Shown here: positions 8,532 to 17,063 of the stretch, piece by piece | How positions within the stretch are numbered: position 1 is the first letter of the stretch | Layout of the letters: every line of letters begins with the position of its first letter | DNA from: a virus | Length of the DNA stretch: 64,000 nucleotides | Virus record (IMG/VR): IMGVR_UViG_3300028008_000005 | Span: 1 to 64,000 of that record | Direction: 5' to 3' (one strand) | Notes under the pieces: model-generated | What the model saw: the letters and a program-made list of their open reading frames with translations, nothing else | What the model was told of the DNA's origin: nothing | The model's database searches: none | Program-made: the position numbers and the translations under genes

Positions 8532-9470
8532 ATGAGTAAAGATTTTCTATGGTGTGAAAAGTACAGACCGTCTAAGGTGTCTGAATGTGTTCTCCCAGAT
8601 GGGCTTAAGAGCACATTCAACACCCTAGTCTCTACTGGGGAATTGCCTAATATGCTATTCACTGGTACTGCAGGCGTTGGTAAGACCACAGTTGCTAAAG
8701 CTCTGTGTAAAGAACTGGACCTAGACTATATTGTCGTTAACGGTTCAGAGGAGGGTAACATCGATACACTCCGAAACAAGATTAAGCACTTTGCTTCTAC
8801 AGTCTCTCTTCAAGGAGGCTACAAAGTTGTTATCCTCGACGAAGCAGACTACCTTAATCCGCAATCTACGCAACCCGCTCTCCGTGGGTTCATCGAAGAG
8901 TTTTCTAATAATTGTCGTTTCATTCTAACCTGCAACTTCAAGAATCGAATTATTGAGCCTCTCCACTCTCGATGCTCTGTCTACGAATTCTCTATTCCTA
9001 ACGGAGAAAAGCCTGCTATTGCTGCTGGCTTCTTTGGTCGGGTTATCGATATCCTAAAAAAAGAAAATGTTACGTTTGACCAAAAAGTTGTTGCAACACT
9101 TGTAGAGAAATACTTCCCAGACTTCCGCAGGGTCTTGAACGAACTGCAACGCTATTCTGTATCTGGTACGATCGACTCAGGCTTACTTGTTAACCTAACC
9201 GAAGACAATGTTAAAGTTCTTATATCTTACCTTAAGTCAAAAGACTTCAAGGGTATGCGTAAGTGGGTAGTGGACAATATCGATACAGAGCCTGCAGCTA
9301 TCTTTCGCCAGATATATGATAACCTTAATGCTTACGTTAGTCCCTCTTCTATACCACAAACCGTTCTTATCCTTGCTGACTACCAATATAAGAATGCTTT
9401 CGTTGCAGATCACGAGCTTAATATCGTTGCCTGCATGGTAGAACTAATGGCCAGCGTGGAGTTCTCATAA
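8532..9470 (+). CDS. 44: clamp loader large subunit gp44
   Basis: AAA+ clamp-loader ATPase that opens the gp45 ring with gp62. 312 aa (T4 gp44 319 aa). Walker A GTAGVGKTT, Walker B VVILDEADYL and the CEKYRP start are all present. GGAG at 8522 supports ATG 8532; the ATG at 8520 overlaps that ribosome-binding site. The stop overlaps the gp62 start by 1 nt (TAATG). Confidence 0.92.
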   Translation: MSKDFLWCEKYRPSKVSECVLPDGLKSTFNTLVSTGELPNMLFTGTAGVGKTTVAKALCKELDLDYIVVNGSEEGNIDTLRNKIKHFASTVSLQGGYKVVILDEADYLNPQSTQPALRGFIEEFSNNCRFILTCNFKNRIIEPLHSRCSVYEFSIPNGEKPAIAAGFFGRVIDILKKENVTFDQKVVATLVEKYFPDFRRVLNELQRYSVSGTIDSGLLVNLTEDNVKVLISYLKSKDFKGMRKWVVDNIDTEPAAIFRQIYDNLNAYVSPSSIPQTVLILADYQYKNAFVADHELNIVACMVELMASVEFS

Positions 9471-9844
9471 TGAATCCCTTTGACTACCTTAACAGCATTA
9501 ACTCTACCAAGAAAGATATAATGGTAGATGATGCATCTGAGAAAGGCTATAGCCCTTACATGATTAATCGTGGGCTATCCTACTTTAACGACACCGTTTT
9601 ATATGCTAATGAGATGAACCGCTATCACCACCTTGATAACAAGCTTCAATATCATTTTCTTATAAATAGTATCAGACCTAGAAAAAGATTTTCTAAATGG
9701 TTAAAAAAGTCTGATCCAGGTTCGGTGGAAGTAGTAAAAGAATATTATGGCTATAGTAATGAAAAGGCTCGCCAAGTTCTTTATCTATTATCTGATATGC
9801 AAATTAATGAATTGAAGCAGAGGCTATACAAAGGTGGAAAATAA
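9470..9844 (+). CDS. 62: clamp loader small subunit gp62
   Basis: 124-aa protein positioned as T4 gp62 directly after gp44 with a TAATG overlap. The N-terminal half (MNPFDYLNSIN, GYSPYMINRGLSYF, YHFLINSIRPRKRFSKWLKK) matches short gp62 versions of marine T4-like phages. It is shorter than T4 gp62 (187 aa), apparently lacking the C-terminal part. It carries no ATPase motif and forms the gp44/62 complex. Confidence 0.85.
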   Translation: MNPFDYLNSINSTKKDIMVDDASEKGYSPYMINRGLSYFNDTVLYANEMNRYHHLDNKLQYHFLINSIRPRKRFSKWLKKSDPGSVEVVKEYYGYSNEKARQVLYLLSDMQINELKQRLYKGGK

Positions 9845-10253
9845 TAATATTAGTGAAGTTGTTGATGACTGGACACCAGGATCAATGCTTGAAGTAACAC
9901 TGAACGAACCAGATGATTTCCTAAAGGTACGTGAGACACTAACCCGTATTGGTGTAGCATCTCGTAAAGATCGCAAATTGTATCAATCTTGTCATATACT
10001 ACACAAGCAAGGTAGATACTTTATTACGCACTTTAAGGAACTATTTCTTCTTGACGCTAAGCCGTCTAACCTAACGGTAAACGATATCGAACGCCGTAAT
10101 ACCATTGCTACGCTTCTATCAGATTGGGGTTTAGTTAGTATGGTAAGCTCTGAGAAACTACAAGTCGCACCTCTAAGACAGATTAAAGTTATATCTCACC
10201 AAGATAAAGCGAATTGGGAACTTTGTCCCAAATATAATATCGGGAACAGTTAA
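9834..10253 (+). CDS. regA: RegA translational repressor
   Basis: RNA-binding repressor that blocks ribosomes at start regions of many early phage mRNAs. From residue 18 the sequence MLEVTLNEPDDFLKVRETLTRIG aligns with the first residues of T4 RegA, and from there the protein is 122 aa, exactly the T4 length. The open frame runs back to a GTG at 9834 overlapping gp62, with AGAGG upstream; ATG 9885 (AGGA only 3 nt before) is the alternative start. The gp44-gp62-regA-gp43 neighbourhood follows T4. Confidence 0.88.
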   Translation: MENNNISEVVDDWTPGSMLEVTLNEPDDFLKVRETLTRIGVASRKDRKLYQSCHILHKQGRYFITHFKELFLLDAKPSNLTVNDIERRNTIATLLSDWGLVSMVSSEKLQVAPLRQIKVISHQDKANWELCPKYNIGNS

Positions 10254-10259
10254 TCCCGG

Positions 10260-10267
10260 TATAAATA
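10260..10267 (+). promoter_or_regulatory. T4 late promoter for Hsp20
   Basis: TATAAATA, the T4 late consensus, 70 nt upstream of the Hsp20 start. Confidence 0.7.
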
Positions 10268-10269
10268 AG

Positions 10270-10300
10270 TAATGAGATGCGGAATGGTCCGGTCTCATTA
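10270..10300 (+). other. leader hairpin of the Hsp20 mRNA
   Basis: TAATGAGA (10270-10277) pairs with TCTCATTA (10293-10300), enclosing a CGGA/TCCG inner stem with an ATGG loop. A late transcript started from 10260 would carry this stem at or next to its 5' end. Confidence 0.6.
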
Positions 10301-10337
10301 TACTACTAACCTTGCTATAGAATAGGAGGTCATTCAC

Positions 10338-10811
10338 ATGACACTACAGCACTTTCCCACAATGGGACCATCTTTTATCGGATTCGATCGATTAATTAAC
10401 CAACTCGAAAGATCCGGTAACTATAAAGATACATATCCACCCCACAACTTAATTCGTAAAAGCGAAGATGAATTTTCAATCGAGCTTGCAGTAGCGGGAT
10501 TTAGTTCCAGTGATATTGATATCCAAGTAGCTAATGGGGTATTAACTATATCTTCAGACTCACAAAAAACTGTGAGTAGCCTAGACAATCAGCCAGACTA
10601 TATCCACAAAGGTATATCGAATAAGCAGTTTCGTCGAAGCTTTAATTTAGCTGAATATATAGAAGTAAAGCAAGCTGGATATCAAGACGGTATTCTGACG
10701 GTAGATTTAATCAGGGTAATACCTGAAGAAAAGAAGCCTAAGAAAATCCCCATTGATACCTACGTAAGTCTTGCGAACTCTGCAGCAGCGGAGTTACTAA
10801 CTGAGAGTTAA
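10338..10811 (+). CDS. hsp20: small heat-shock protein Hsp20
   Basis: 157-aa alpha-crystallin-domain chaperone, common in T4-like phages of marine bacteria. The middle region (PHNLIRKSEDEFSIELAVAGF...GVLTISS...GISNKQFRRSFNLAEYIEVKQAGYQDGILTVDL) follows the IbpA pattern. It has an excellent AGGAGGT ribosome-binding site, a late promoter and a hairpin leader. Its role in capsid or host protein folding is unproven in such phages. Confidence 0.9.
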   Translation: MTLQHFPTMGPSFIGFDRLINQLERSGNYKDTYPPHNLIRKSEDEFSIELAVAGFSSSDIDIQVANGVLTISSDSQKTVSSLDNQPDYIHKGISNKQFRRSFNLAEYIEVKQAGYQDGILTVDLIRVIPEEKKPKKIPIDTYVSLANSAAAELLTES

Positions 10812-10817
10812 TATATT

Positions 10818-11141
10818 ATGAGCAAAAAACCCCGGTATCGCTTTCCCAATCATCCGCAAGGATCAATTGCAGAAAAGATTAAGAGAAGGCGTTTGCAGAT
10901 ACTAATTCACTCGTGTATATATTATGTGCTAGATGATAATATTATTGCTGATGATACATTTGACACATGGAGTAAAGAATTAGTAAAACTAATGAAAGAA
11001 AACCCAGACGCATACTCCGATCGGTTTGATAAGGAATTCAAGGATTGGGATGGCGCTACCGGGTACGATTTACGACTAAGAGACCCGTGGGTAATAAGTA
11101 CTGCCCAATATATACTAAACCTAGAGAGAAATAAAAAATGA
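10818..11141 (+). CDS. small protein resembling domain Ia of NAD-dependent DNA ligase
   Basis: 107 aa. Residues about 34-57 (YYVLDDNIIADDTFDTWSKELVKL) resemble the NMN-binding motif of NAD-dependent DNA ligase domain Ia (YYxxDxPxISDxEYDxLxxEL). No adenylation domain is present, so it cannot be a ligase by itself. It may bind a nicotinamide nucleotide or be a structural relic. Very basic N-terminus. Ends overlapping the next ORF by 4 nt. Confidence 0.5.
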   Translation: MSKKPRYRFPNHPQGSIAEKIKRRRLQILIHSCIYYVLDDNIIADDTFDTWSKELVKLMKENPDAYSDRFDKEFKDWDGATGYDLRLRDPWVISTAQYILNLERNKK

Positions 11142-11422
11142 ATGATGTGAAAGTTATACGATTGTTTTCAGGCGAAGAAGTAATCTGTTTTGGAAAAGAA
11201 GTTGATGGAGGTTGGTCAATAGAAAAGCCTGGTATGCTAGTTCCAACAGAAAAGGGAGTTGGTATTATGGGTATGATGCCCTATACTACAATAGAGGAAG
11301 AAACTACTTTTATTAAAGATTCAATGATCGGCTTTGTAACAAACCCCGTATCAGGCCTTGAGGAACAGTTCCGATCGATTAATCAAACTATTATTGCCCC
11401 CGAGAAAAAGATATTATTATAG
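11138..11422 (+). CDS. conserved small beta-rich protein, possibly Sm-like
   Basis: 94 aa, starting MNDVKVIRLFSGEEVICFGKEV. The pattern 'hxhxxxxGEEhhh' followed by beta-prone segments is like Sm/LSm-fold proteins. Similar small proteins flank gp43 in marine T4-like phages. The fold and any RNA-binding role are inference. ATGA overlap with the previous gene indicates co-translation. Confidence 0.55.
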   Translation: MNDVKVIRLFSGEEVICFGKEVDGGWSIEKPGMLVPTEKGVGIMGMMPYTTIEEETTFIKDSMIGFVTNPVSGLEEQFRSINQTIIAPEKKILL

Positions 11423-11451
11423 TTTACATCTCCTTAGAATTGTGGTATAAT
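11423..11451 (+). promoter_or_regulatory. sigma70-type promoter for DNA polymerase
   Basis: TTTACA 11423-11428, 17-nt spacer, TATAAT 11446-11451. Confidence 0.8.
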
Positions 11452-11481
11452 AGTATATATTATTAAGAATGGAGATACACT

Positions 11482-13977
11482 TTGAGCTTTTACACCTCAG
11501 TTGCACGGTACGGGAATTCTCTCCTGTATCGTGGCTATAATGATTCTGGACGTCGTGTCCAAAAGAAAGTAAAGTTTAAGCCTACGCTTTACATCCCATC
11601 AAATAAAGAACTTGGCTGGAAGTCCATAGACGGTCGCGATGTGGCTCCTATGGTTTTCGACTCTATGCGTGACGCTAAAGAGTTTTCAGACCGATATAAA
11701 GACGTCTCTGACTTTAAGGTATATGGTACACAAAACTATATTCACCAATATATTACTGAGACCTTTCCCGATGAATTGGTATTCAATCGCGCCTTTATAA
11801 ACGTTTGCTCTATCGATATAGAGGTAGAGTCAGACGACGGCTTCCCCTATCCGGAAGATGCCTTAAAGCCAATTAATGCTATTTGCGTAAAGAATAACGT
11901 AGACAACATATACCACGTATGGGGTTTAGGTAAATATTCTGTCTCTGAATCAGAGCACGGTGATAAGATTAAGATTAGTTATACAGAATGTGCTTCAGAA
12001 CGTGAACTACTAACTAACTACCTTAATTGGTGGTCTCGCGAAGAAAACTGCCCAGACGTAGTAACAGGTTGGAATTCCAGGCTATTCGATATACCTTACA
12101 TTGTTAATCGTATCGGTCGGGTCTTTGGTGAGGATACTGCTAAGCAACTAAGCCCTTGGGGATTAGTCCAATATAAGCAGATCGCTATCAAAGGTAAGCA
12201 GATGGACACCTACGATATATCTGGCGTTCAGCAGATGGATTACCTTGATCTATTCCAAAAGTTTGGCTATTCGTACGGTGCTCAAGAATCCTATAAGCTT
12301 GATCATATTGCCCACGTAGTTCTTGGGGAACGTAAAGTCGACTACTCAGAATACGGTTCGCTATACACTTTATATAAAGAAGACCACCAAAAGTTTATTG
12401 ACTATAACATTAAAGACGTAGAGCTCATCGATCGCTTTGAAGAAAAGATGGGTCTAATTACTTTGGCTATGACCATAGCATATAAGGGTGGCGTAAACTA
12501 CTCCGACACTATGGGGACAACTGCTATATGGGATTCAATTGTATTCCGTGAGCTCAAGCGTCGTAAGGTAGTACCGCCACCTATGGAACCTAAGCAAACC
12601 AGATCCTTTGCGGGCGGTTATGTTAAAGCTCCACACATTGGACTACATGATTGGGTGGTTTCCTTTGACCTTGCATCCCTGTATCCTAACCTAATCGTAC
12701 AGTACAATATGTCTCCAGAAACTCTACAGCAAGAAACTGTAGAAGGCGGTGTAGACCACTATCTAGAAAAAACCGAAAGAGTGGAATCGCAGCATTCTGT
12801 TGCAGCTAATGGATCTACATATACTAAATCCCAGCAAGGCGTATTACCAAACATTATTGTTAATTACTACGATGAACGTAAACAAGTAAAAAACGAAATG
12901 CTTGCTGCAAAACAGGAATATGAAAAGAATCCATCGATTAAGTTAGAACGCCAGATTAATCAATTAGAAAATCGCCAGATGGCTATTAAGATTCTACTTA
13001 ACAGTCTCTATGGCGCTATCGGTAATGCTTACTTCCGATACTTCGATCTTAGAATAGCGGAAGGTATTACCCTGACCGGGCAACTGGCTATTCGGTGGGC
13101 AGAAAAAGCTGTTAACAAAGAAATGAATAAAATACTTGGAACCGAGGACGCTGATTATGTTATTGCCATCGATACTGATTCTGTTTATGTTAACTTTGGA
13201 AAGCTTGTTAACAAATTTAACCCCGTTGACCCAGTTGCATTCTTGGATAAGATCTGCTCTGATCACTTCGAACCAGTATTCGAACGATCCTATGGTAGCC
13301 TTGCTGAGATAACAAACGCCTATGATAACCGTATGGTTATGGATCGTGAAGCTATAGCCGATATCGGTATATGGCAGGCTAAGAAACGCTACATCCTTAA
13401 CGTACACAATAACGAAGGTGTACAATATGCTGAACCTAAGCTTAAGATTATGGGCATCGAAGCTATTAAGTCTTCAACCCCTGCAGAAGTTCGTAAAGCT
13501 CTAAAGGATATATTCAAAGTAATTGTAACTGGATCGGAACCTGCTACCCAAAAAGCTATAGCAGACTTTAAAGACTACTTCCTTACCCTACCTCCAGAAG
13601 AGGTATCTTTTCCTCGCGGGGTTAACGATATAACTAAGTGGAAGAGTAACACCACGGTCTATACCAAAGGATGTCCTATCCATGTTCGTGGCAGTCTCCT
13701 ATATAATAAGTGTGTTAAAGAAAAAGGTTTGGAGAAGAAATACGAACTTATCAAGAGCGGGGAAAAGATTAAGTTTTGCTATCTTAAGACCCCAAACACC
13801 CTTAGAGAAAACGTTATCTCTTTCCCCATGTACTTCCCGCCAGAACTGCAGCTCACCCAATATATAGACTACAACAAACAATTCGAAAAAACATTTCTGG
13901 ATCCAATTATACCTATTCTCGAGTCTATTGGCTGGACTCATGAAGAAGTTAACACCCTTGAATCCTTCTTTAGCTAA
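11482..13977 (+). CDS. 43: DNA polymerase gp43 (family B)
   Basis: Replicative polymerase with 3'-5' proofreading. Exonuclease motifs: SIDIE (D112/E114), TGWNSRLFD and YNIKDVELID. Polymerase motif A is DLASLYP (396-402), motif B KILLNSLYG (503-511), motif C DTDS (564-567). 831 aa against 898 in T4. The start is TTG at 11482 with GGAG at 11471 (7-nt spacing), and the N-terminus aligns with T4 gp43 there. A weak start codon on the polymerase may limit its synthesis or be part of RegA-type translational control. Confidence 0.95.
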   Translation: MSFYTSVARYGNSLLYRGYNDSGRRVQKKVKFKPTLYIPSNKELGWKSIDGRDVAPMVFDSMRDAKEFSDRYKDVSDFKVYGTQNYIHQYITETFPDELVFNRAFINVCSIDIEVESDDGFPYPEDALKPINAICVKNNVDNIYHVWGLGKYSVSESEHGDKIKISYTECASERELLTNYLNWWSREENCPDVVTGWNSRLFDIPYIVNRIGRVFGEDTAKQLSPWGLVQYKQIAIKGKQMDTYDISGVQQMDYLDLFQKFGYSYGAQESYKLDHIAHVVLGERKVDYSEYGSLYTLYKEDHQKFIDYNIKDVELIDRFEEKMGLITLAMTIAYKGGVNYSDTMGTTAIWDSIVFRELKRRKVVPPPMEPKQTRSFAGGYVKAPHIGLHDWVVSFDLASLYPNLIVQYNMSPETLQQETVEGGVDHYLEKTERVESQHSVAANGSTYTKSQQGVLPNIIVNYYDERKQVKNEMLAAKQEYEKNPSIKLERQINQLENRQMAIKILLNSLYGAIGNAYFRYFDLRIAEGITLTGQLAIRWAEKAVNKEMNKILGTEDADYVIAIDTDSVYVNFGKLVNKFNPVDPVAFLDKICSDHFEPVFERSYGSLAEITNAYDNRMVMDREAIADIGIWQAKKRYILNVHNNEGVQYAEPKLKIMGIEAIKSSTPAEVRKALKDIFKVIVTGSEPATQKAIADFKDYFLTLPPEEVSFPRGVNDITKWKSNTTVYTKGCPIHVRGSLLYNKCVKEKGLEKKYELIKSGEKIKFCYLKTPNTLRENVISFPMYFPPELQLTQYIDYNKQFEKTFLDPIIPILESIGWTHEEVNTLESFFS

Positions 13978-13980
13978 GGG

Positions 13981-14009
13981 TTTACATTTTTATGGTATTA
14001 TGGTATAAT
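13981..14009 (+). promoter_or_regulatory. sigma70-type promoter for the MazG-like gene
   Basis: TTTACA 13981-13986, 17-nt spacer, TATAAT 14004-14009. Confidence 0.8.
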
Positions 14010-14032
14010 AGATCTATTCAAAGGAGATATAA

Positions 14033-14452
14033 ATGACAACAGAATGGGTACAAGATATTAATGATATGCACCGTAAGTATGGTGTACACGGATGGGTAAG
14101 CAAGAAGCTTGTTACTAAAGACAAAGAATCCCTTCGTAAGTTTCTGGAATTTCGAATTAACTTCCTAGTAGAAGAACTACAAGAAACCCAGAAAGCTTTC
14201 TCAGAGGGTGATTCAGAAGAAGTTGTAGATGGGCTTATTGACCTATGCGTTGTAGCTATAGGCACACTTGACGCCTTCGGGATCGATGCTGATAAAGCTT
14301 GGAATAAAGTTCATTGTGCTAATATGAACAAACTCATCGGTATTAAGGAAAGCAGACCTAACCCGCTAGGACTTCCAGATCTTATTAAGCCCGATGGTTG
14401 GAAAGCACCAGACCATAAAGATAATCACGGATATTTAAAAGAAACCTTTTAA
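14033..14452 (+). CDS. MazG-like nucleoside triphosphate pyrophosphohydrolase
   Basis: 139 aa all-alpha NTP pyrophosphatase. The EExxE...DxxxD metal-binding signature appears as LVEELQETQKAFSEGD followed by EEVVDGLIDLCVVAIGTLDAFG. The C-terminal extension rich in Pro/Asp (RPNPLGLPDLIKPDGW) is typical of the phage subgroup. Such enzymes are thought to clean non-canonical nucleotides or affect host (p)ppGpp; the substrate here is unknown. ATG overlaps the next gene's start region (TAATG). Confidence 0.8.
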   Translation: MTTEWVQDINDMHRKYGVHGWVSKKLVTKDKESLRKFLEFRINFLVEELQETQKAFSEGDSEEVVDGLIDLCVVAIGTLDAFGIDADKAWNKVHCANMNKLIGIKESRPNPLGLPDLIKPDGWKAPDHKDNHGYLKETF

Positions 14453-15384
14453 TGGATATTTCTCTTACACTCTTTAGCTCTGTCTGGGACAACAAGACCC
14501 ACAGGCAAATGGATCTAAGTAGCTTCGACGAATTTGAAAAGCTATTATATGATTTGTCTAAGGTAGAGCTCAAAGACAAAAAATCTGCACAGCTAATCTC
14601 TCCAGCTTCCTATACAGATGGAACAACCAGATCGAATAAAAATGTTGAGGAGTGGTCAGGTTGGGCAGCTGTAGATGTAGATGATCTAGATTGCACAATG
14701 GAAACCCTAAATGATATACTTGATGAGCGCGTTGGTCTTTGGAAATATGTTTGTTATTCTACAGCAAGCTCGAAACCTGATCACCCAAAATTTCGTCTTG
14801 TCTTCGAACTTGACCGCCATATTAAGGCAGACAAGATCGGACATTTCTGGCATGCCCTCAACGCTGAGCTTGGATCAATCGGGGATAAACAAACTAAAGA
14901 CCTATCAAGAATGTACTATATCCCTGCGAAATATGCTAATAGTAACAACTTTATCTTCACTCATCATGGGGATGTTATCAATGTATCTGATTTACTTGCT
15001 AAGCACCCCTATGTAAGTAAGAAGAGTTCTAATACCCTCTTCGACAGTCTTCCTGAAGAAATGCAAAAAAAGATTATACAGCATCGTAAGGAACAGATGG
15101 TTAACACCGATATCAAATGGAACTCGTATCACGACTGCCCGTTTGTTAACAAAAGACTTATTGCTGAATATAAAACCATATCTGAAACCGGTTGGTATCA
15201 CAAGATGTACCAGCTTATGGTATCCATATCAGCTAATGCACTTAAGAAAGAATACCCTATTACTGTACAAGAGGTTGCTACACTTTGCAAAGAGCTAGAT
15301 CTTGAGACTGGTAATTGGTATGCAAATCGACCACTTGATAAAGAGGCAGAGAGAGCTATAGAGTTCGTCTATGGGAATATGTAA
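14452..15384 (+). CDS. primase-like protein with archaeo-eukaryotic-primase-type motifs
   Basis: 310 aa. The stretch WSGWAAVDVDDLD has the hhDhD pattern of AEP primase motif I. It is followed by CYSTASSKPDHPKFRLVFEL (like the S-x-H motif II region) and DLSRMYYIPAKY, patterns found in plasmid and phage primase-helicase N-termini. The C-terminal part (200-310) is helical, without helicase motifs. Priming activity is inferred. The gene could supply primers for gp41/gp43 since no DnaG-type gp61 is seen in this window. Confidence 0.5.
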   Translation: MDISLTLFSSVWDNKTHRQMDLSSFDEFEKLLYDLSKVELKDKKSAQLISPASYTDGTTRSNKNVEEWSGWAAVDVDDLDCTMETLNDILDERVGLWKYVCYSTASSKPDHPKFRLVFELDRHIKADKIGHFWHALNAELGSIGDKQTKDLSRMYYIPAKYANSNNFIFTHHGDVINVSDLLAKHPYVSKKSSNTLFDSLPEEMQKKIIQHRKEQMVNTDIKWNSYHDCPFVNKRLIAEYKTISETGWYHKMYQLMVSISANALKKEYPITVQEVATLCKELDLETGNWYANRPLDKEAERAIEFVYGNM

Positions 15385-15848
15385 TGAAAGACTTTAATAT
15401 AAGAGATATTGATCCCGAATTATTAAGAAGTAGAGCAATTGCAGAAGGTAATAAGATCTACCAAGGAAGTACTCGCGGTAATAGAGATTTGCAAGAGGTT
15501 CTTACCACCTGCATGCACGGCCAAGCTGCAGAGATTTTCTTAATGAACCAGGGGTTTATTGACGACGATCGGGAATATAAAGATCTATTTGAACCTATCC
15601 GCCTAGGTGGGAATTCTATAGAGGTAAAGGTAACCTCTTTTGAAAACTATATTCCCTTTGTATTAAAGCGATGTGCATATAAGATACAATACAAAAACAT
15701 AAACCACCCTAAAAGAGTTTATCTTTTTATAAACGATAAAAAAAGTCCAACCTATTTCTTTAACGGAATATACGATTGGAACGATAGGGATTTACAATTC
15801 TTTAAAAATATGGTACAATATAACATTGTTACAGAGGAATCCTCATGA
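15384..15848 (+). CDS. putative PD-(D/E)XK-type nuclease
   Basis: 154 aa. The order HGQAAEIFLMNQGFIDDD...YKDLF...NSIEVKVTSFE resembles the E...D...ExK core of small restriction-endonuclease-fold proteins. DNA cleavage is inferred from this motif alone. Overlaps the preceding gene by 1 nt and the next by 4 nt. A promoter for the downstream gene lies in its 3' end. Confidence 0.5.
   Translation: MKDFNIRDIDPELLRSRAIAEGNKIYQGSTRGNRDLQEVLTTCMHGQAAEIFLMNQGFIDDDREYKDLFEPIRLGGNSIEVKVTSFENYIPFVLKRCAYKIQYKNINHPKRVYLFINDKKSPTYFFNGIYDWNDRDLQFFKNMVQYNIVTEESS
15791..15819 (+). promoter_or_regulatory. probable promoter inside the nuclease gene
   Basis: TTTACA 15791-15796, 17-nt spacer, TACAAT 15814-15819, ahead of the gene at 15845. 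Confidence 0.55.
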
Positions 15849-16201
15849 AAGAATCGCTTAAGGTACTACAAGAATGTGCCGAAATCCAAGCTAAGAAGTC
15901 TAACGACTACCAGAACCCAAACTCACGTATAGTTCAAGCCGACTACTATCCCCGTGGTGTATCGACTATTCTCGATATTATTCACGGCAAGGTGCTTCGG
16001 CTACGATCTGTTACTGAAGCCATGGAATTGGATCCTTCATATACTCCCAATTACGAATCCGTAGAAGATTCGGCTAAAGACCTAATTAACTATGCATCCT
16101 TTCTAGTTGCTTATTCTAGGGGTCAAATCCCTGGTCAAGACCCCTCCAATGACTTCCTAAATCGTCCGCTACAGCAAGTTAACACATCTCCTGAAGATTA
16201 G
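15845..16201 (+). CDS. DUF1599-like (nucleotide-modification-associated) protein
   Basis: 118 aa. The pattern 'QAKKSNDYQNPNSR...YPRGVSTILDIIHGKVLRLRSV...NYESVEDSAKDLINYASFLVAYS' is like the DUF1599 family often found near nucleotide-modifying enzymes in phages. The exact function is unknown. Its stop is followed by a copy of the promoter-associated repeat. Confidence 0.5.
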   Translation: MKESLKVLQECAEIQAKKSNDYQNPNSRIVQADYYPRGVSTILDIIHGKVLRLRSVTEAMELDPSYTPNYESVEDSAKDLINYASFLVAYSRGQIPGQDPSNDFLNRPLQQVNTSPED

Positions 16202-16214
16202 TCAGAGCCCTAAG

Positions 16215-16236
16215 CGTTACGATTTATGACGATTTA
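16215..16236 (+). repeat. 22-bp promoter-associated direct-repeat element (copy c)
   Basis: TTACGATTTATGACGATTTA core, 4 nt before the -35 box. Best match to the consensus. Confidence 0.8.
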
Positions 16237-16240
16237 GGGG

Positions 16241-16269
16241 TATACATCAGGTCTATTATAGGGTATAAT
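16241..16269 (+). promoter_or_regulatory. sigma70-type promoter of the cassette type
   Basis: TATACA 16241-16246, 17-nt spacer, TATAAT 16264-16269, then the conserved leader AAATTAAACAAAGGACCAA that supplies the ribosome-binding site. Confidence 0.8.
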
Positions 16270-16300
16270 ACTCATATAAATTAAACAAAGGACCAAATTT

Positions 16301-16831
16301 ATGGCTATAGATCGAATAGAGTATGACAAAGCTTCTAGACTCCGTAACTTTTACTACGGTGATGAAGACTATAAGCTTATCGGGTCTATTAACAAGATCC
16401 AGTGCTTTGTCTCTGTTCAGGACGAGGTCATGATGGACGTGACCTTTGTCTCTCCCAAAAATTCTAAGTGTGGTTACACCGTTTGTGAAATCGGTCTAAC
16501 TCGGGGAAACGACGAAAACCCAGTTTGGGGAATAGATATTACCCGTGTGGATTCACGTTTTCAGGGACACGGTCTTGCTCCTAAGTTCTATAAGTTCTTA
16601 ATCTCTAAGCTTGGTATTACACTTAAAGCTGGATCTATGCAGTCACCCGGTGGACGAATTATTTGGACTCAGCTATCTAACCTAAACAATGTAACAGTCT
16701 ATGCTAAGACTAAAAATGGCAAACCCTATCATGTAGATTCAAACGACGAAGGAACAGAATTAGTCTCTTCCGGTCGTTACCAGATCTATGATGGGAAATC
16801 TGAAACTGAGCTATTCGCCTTCGCGGCTTAA
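16301..16831 (+). CDS. GNAT-like acetyltransferase
   Basis: 176 aa. The segment VWGIDITRVDSRFQGHGLAPKFYKFLISKLGITLKAGSMQSPGG resembles the GNAT acetyl-CoA pyrophosphate loop (R/Q-x-x-G-x-G/A) followed by helix alpha3. The substrate is unknown. It starts 7 nt after AAGGACC of the cassette leader, making it an early gene under a cassette promoter. Confidence 0.6.
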   Translation: MAIDRIEYDKASRLRNFYYGDEDYKLIGSINKIQCFVSVQDEVMMDVTFVSPKNSKCGYTVCEIGLTRGNDENPVWGIDITRVDSRFQGHGLAPKFYKFLISKLGITLKAGSMQSPGGRIIWTQLSNLNNVTVYAKTKNGKPYHVDSNDEGTELVSSGRYQIYDGKSETELFAFAA

Positions 16832-16844
16832 AGGAAATTATATT

Positions 16845-17030
16845 ATGAATGATTATTTTGAAAAATGTATGCAAGCAGATCGACACGTTGTTAGCGGTAA
16901 GCAAATTATGGAATGGGTTACAGAGTCTCTTAAGAGCAAGCCTATGCTAAGCAGCTTAGATGAGGTTAACCTAAAAATGGCTATTGATTGGATTGAAGGA
17001 GCGCAGGAATACCTTGACTCTACCAGTTAA
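16845..17030 (+). CDS. small hypothetical protein
   Basis: 61 aa, ATG fixed by AAGGA at 16831-16835. Helical, slightly acidic (YFEKCMQADRHVV, LDEVNLKMAIDWIEGAQEYL). No recognisable family. Follows the GNAT-like gene in the same transcription unit. Confidence 0.65.
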   Translation: MNDYFEKCMQADRHVVSGKQIMEWVTESLKSKPMLSSLDEVNLKMAIDWIEGAQEYLDSTS

Positions 17031-17063
17031 GTTGTTTTTAAAAGTATTACGGTGGATAGAATA

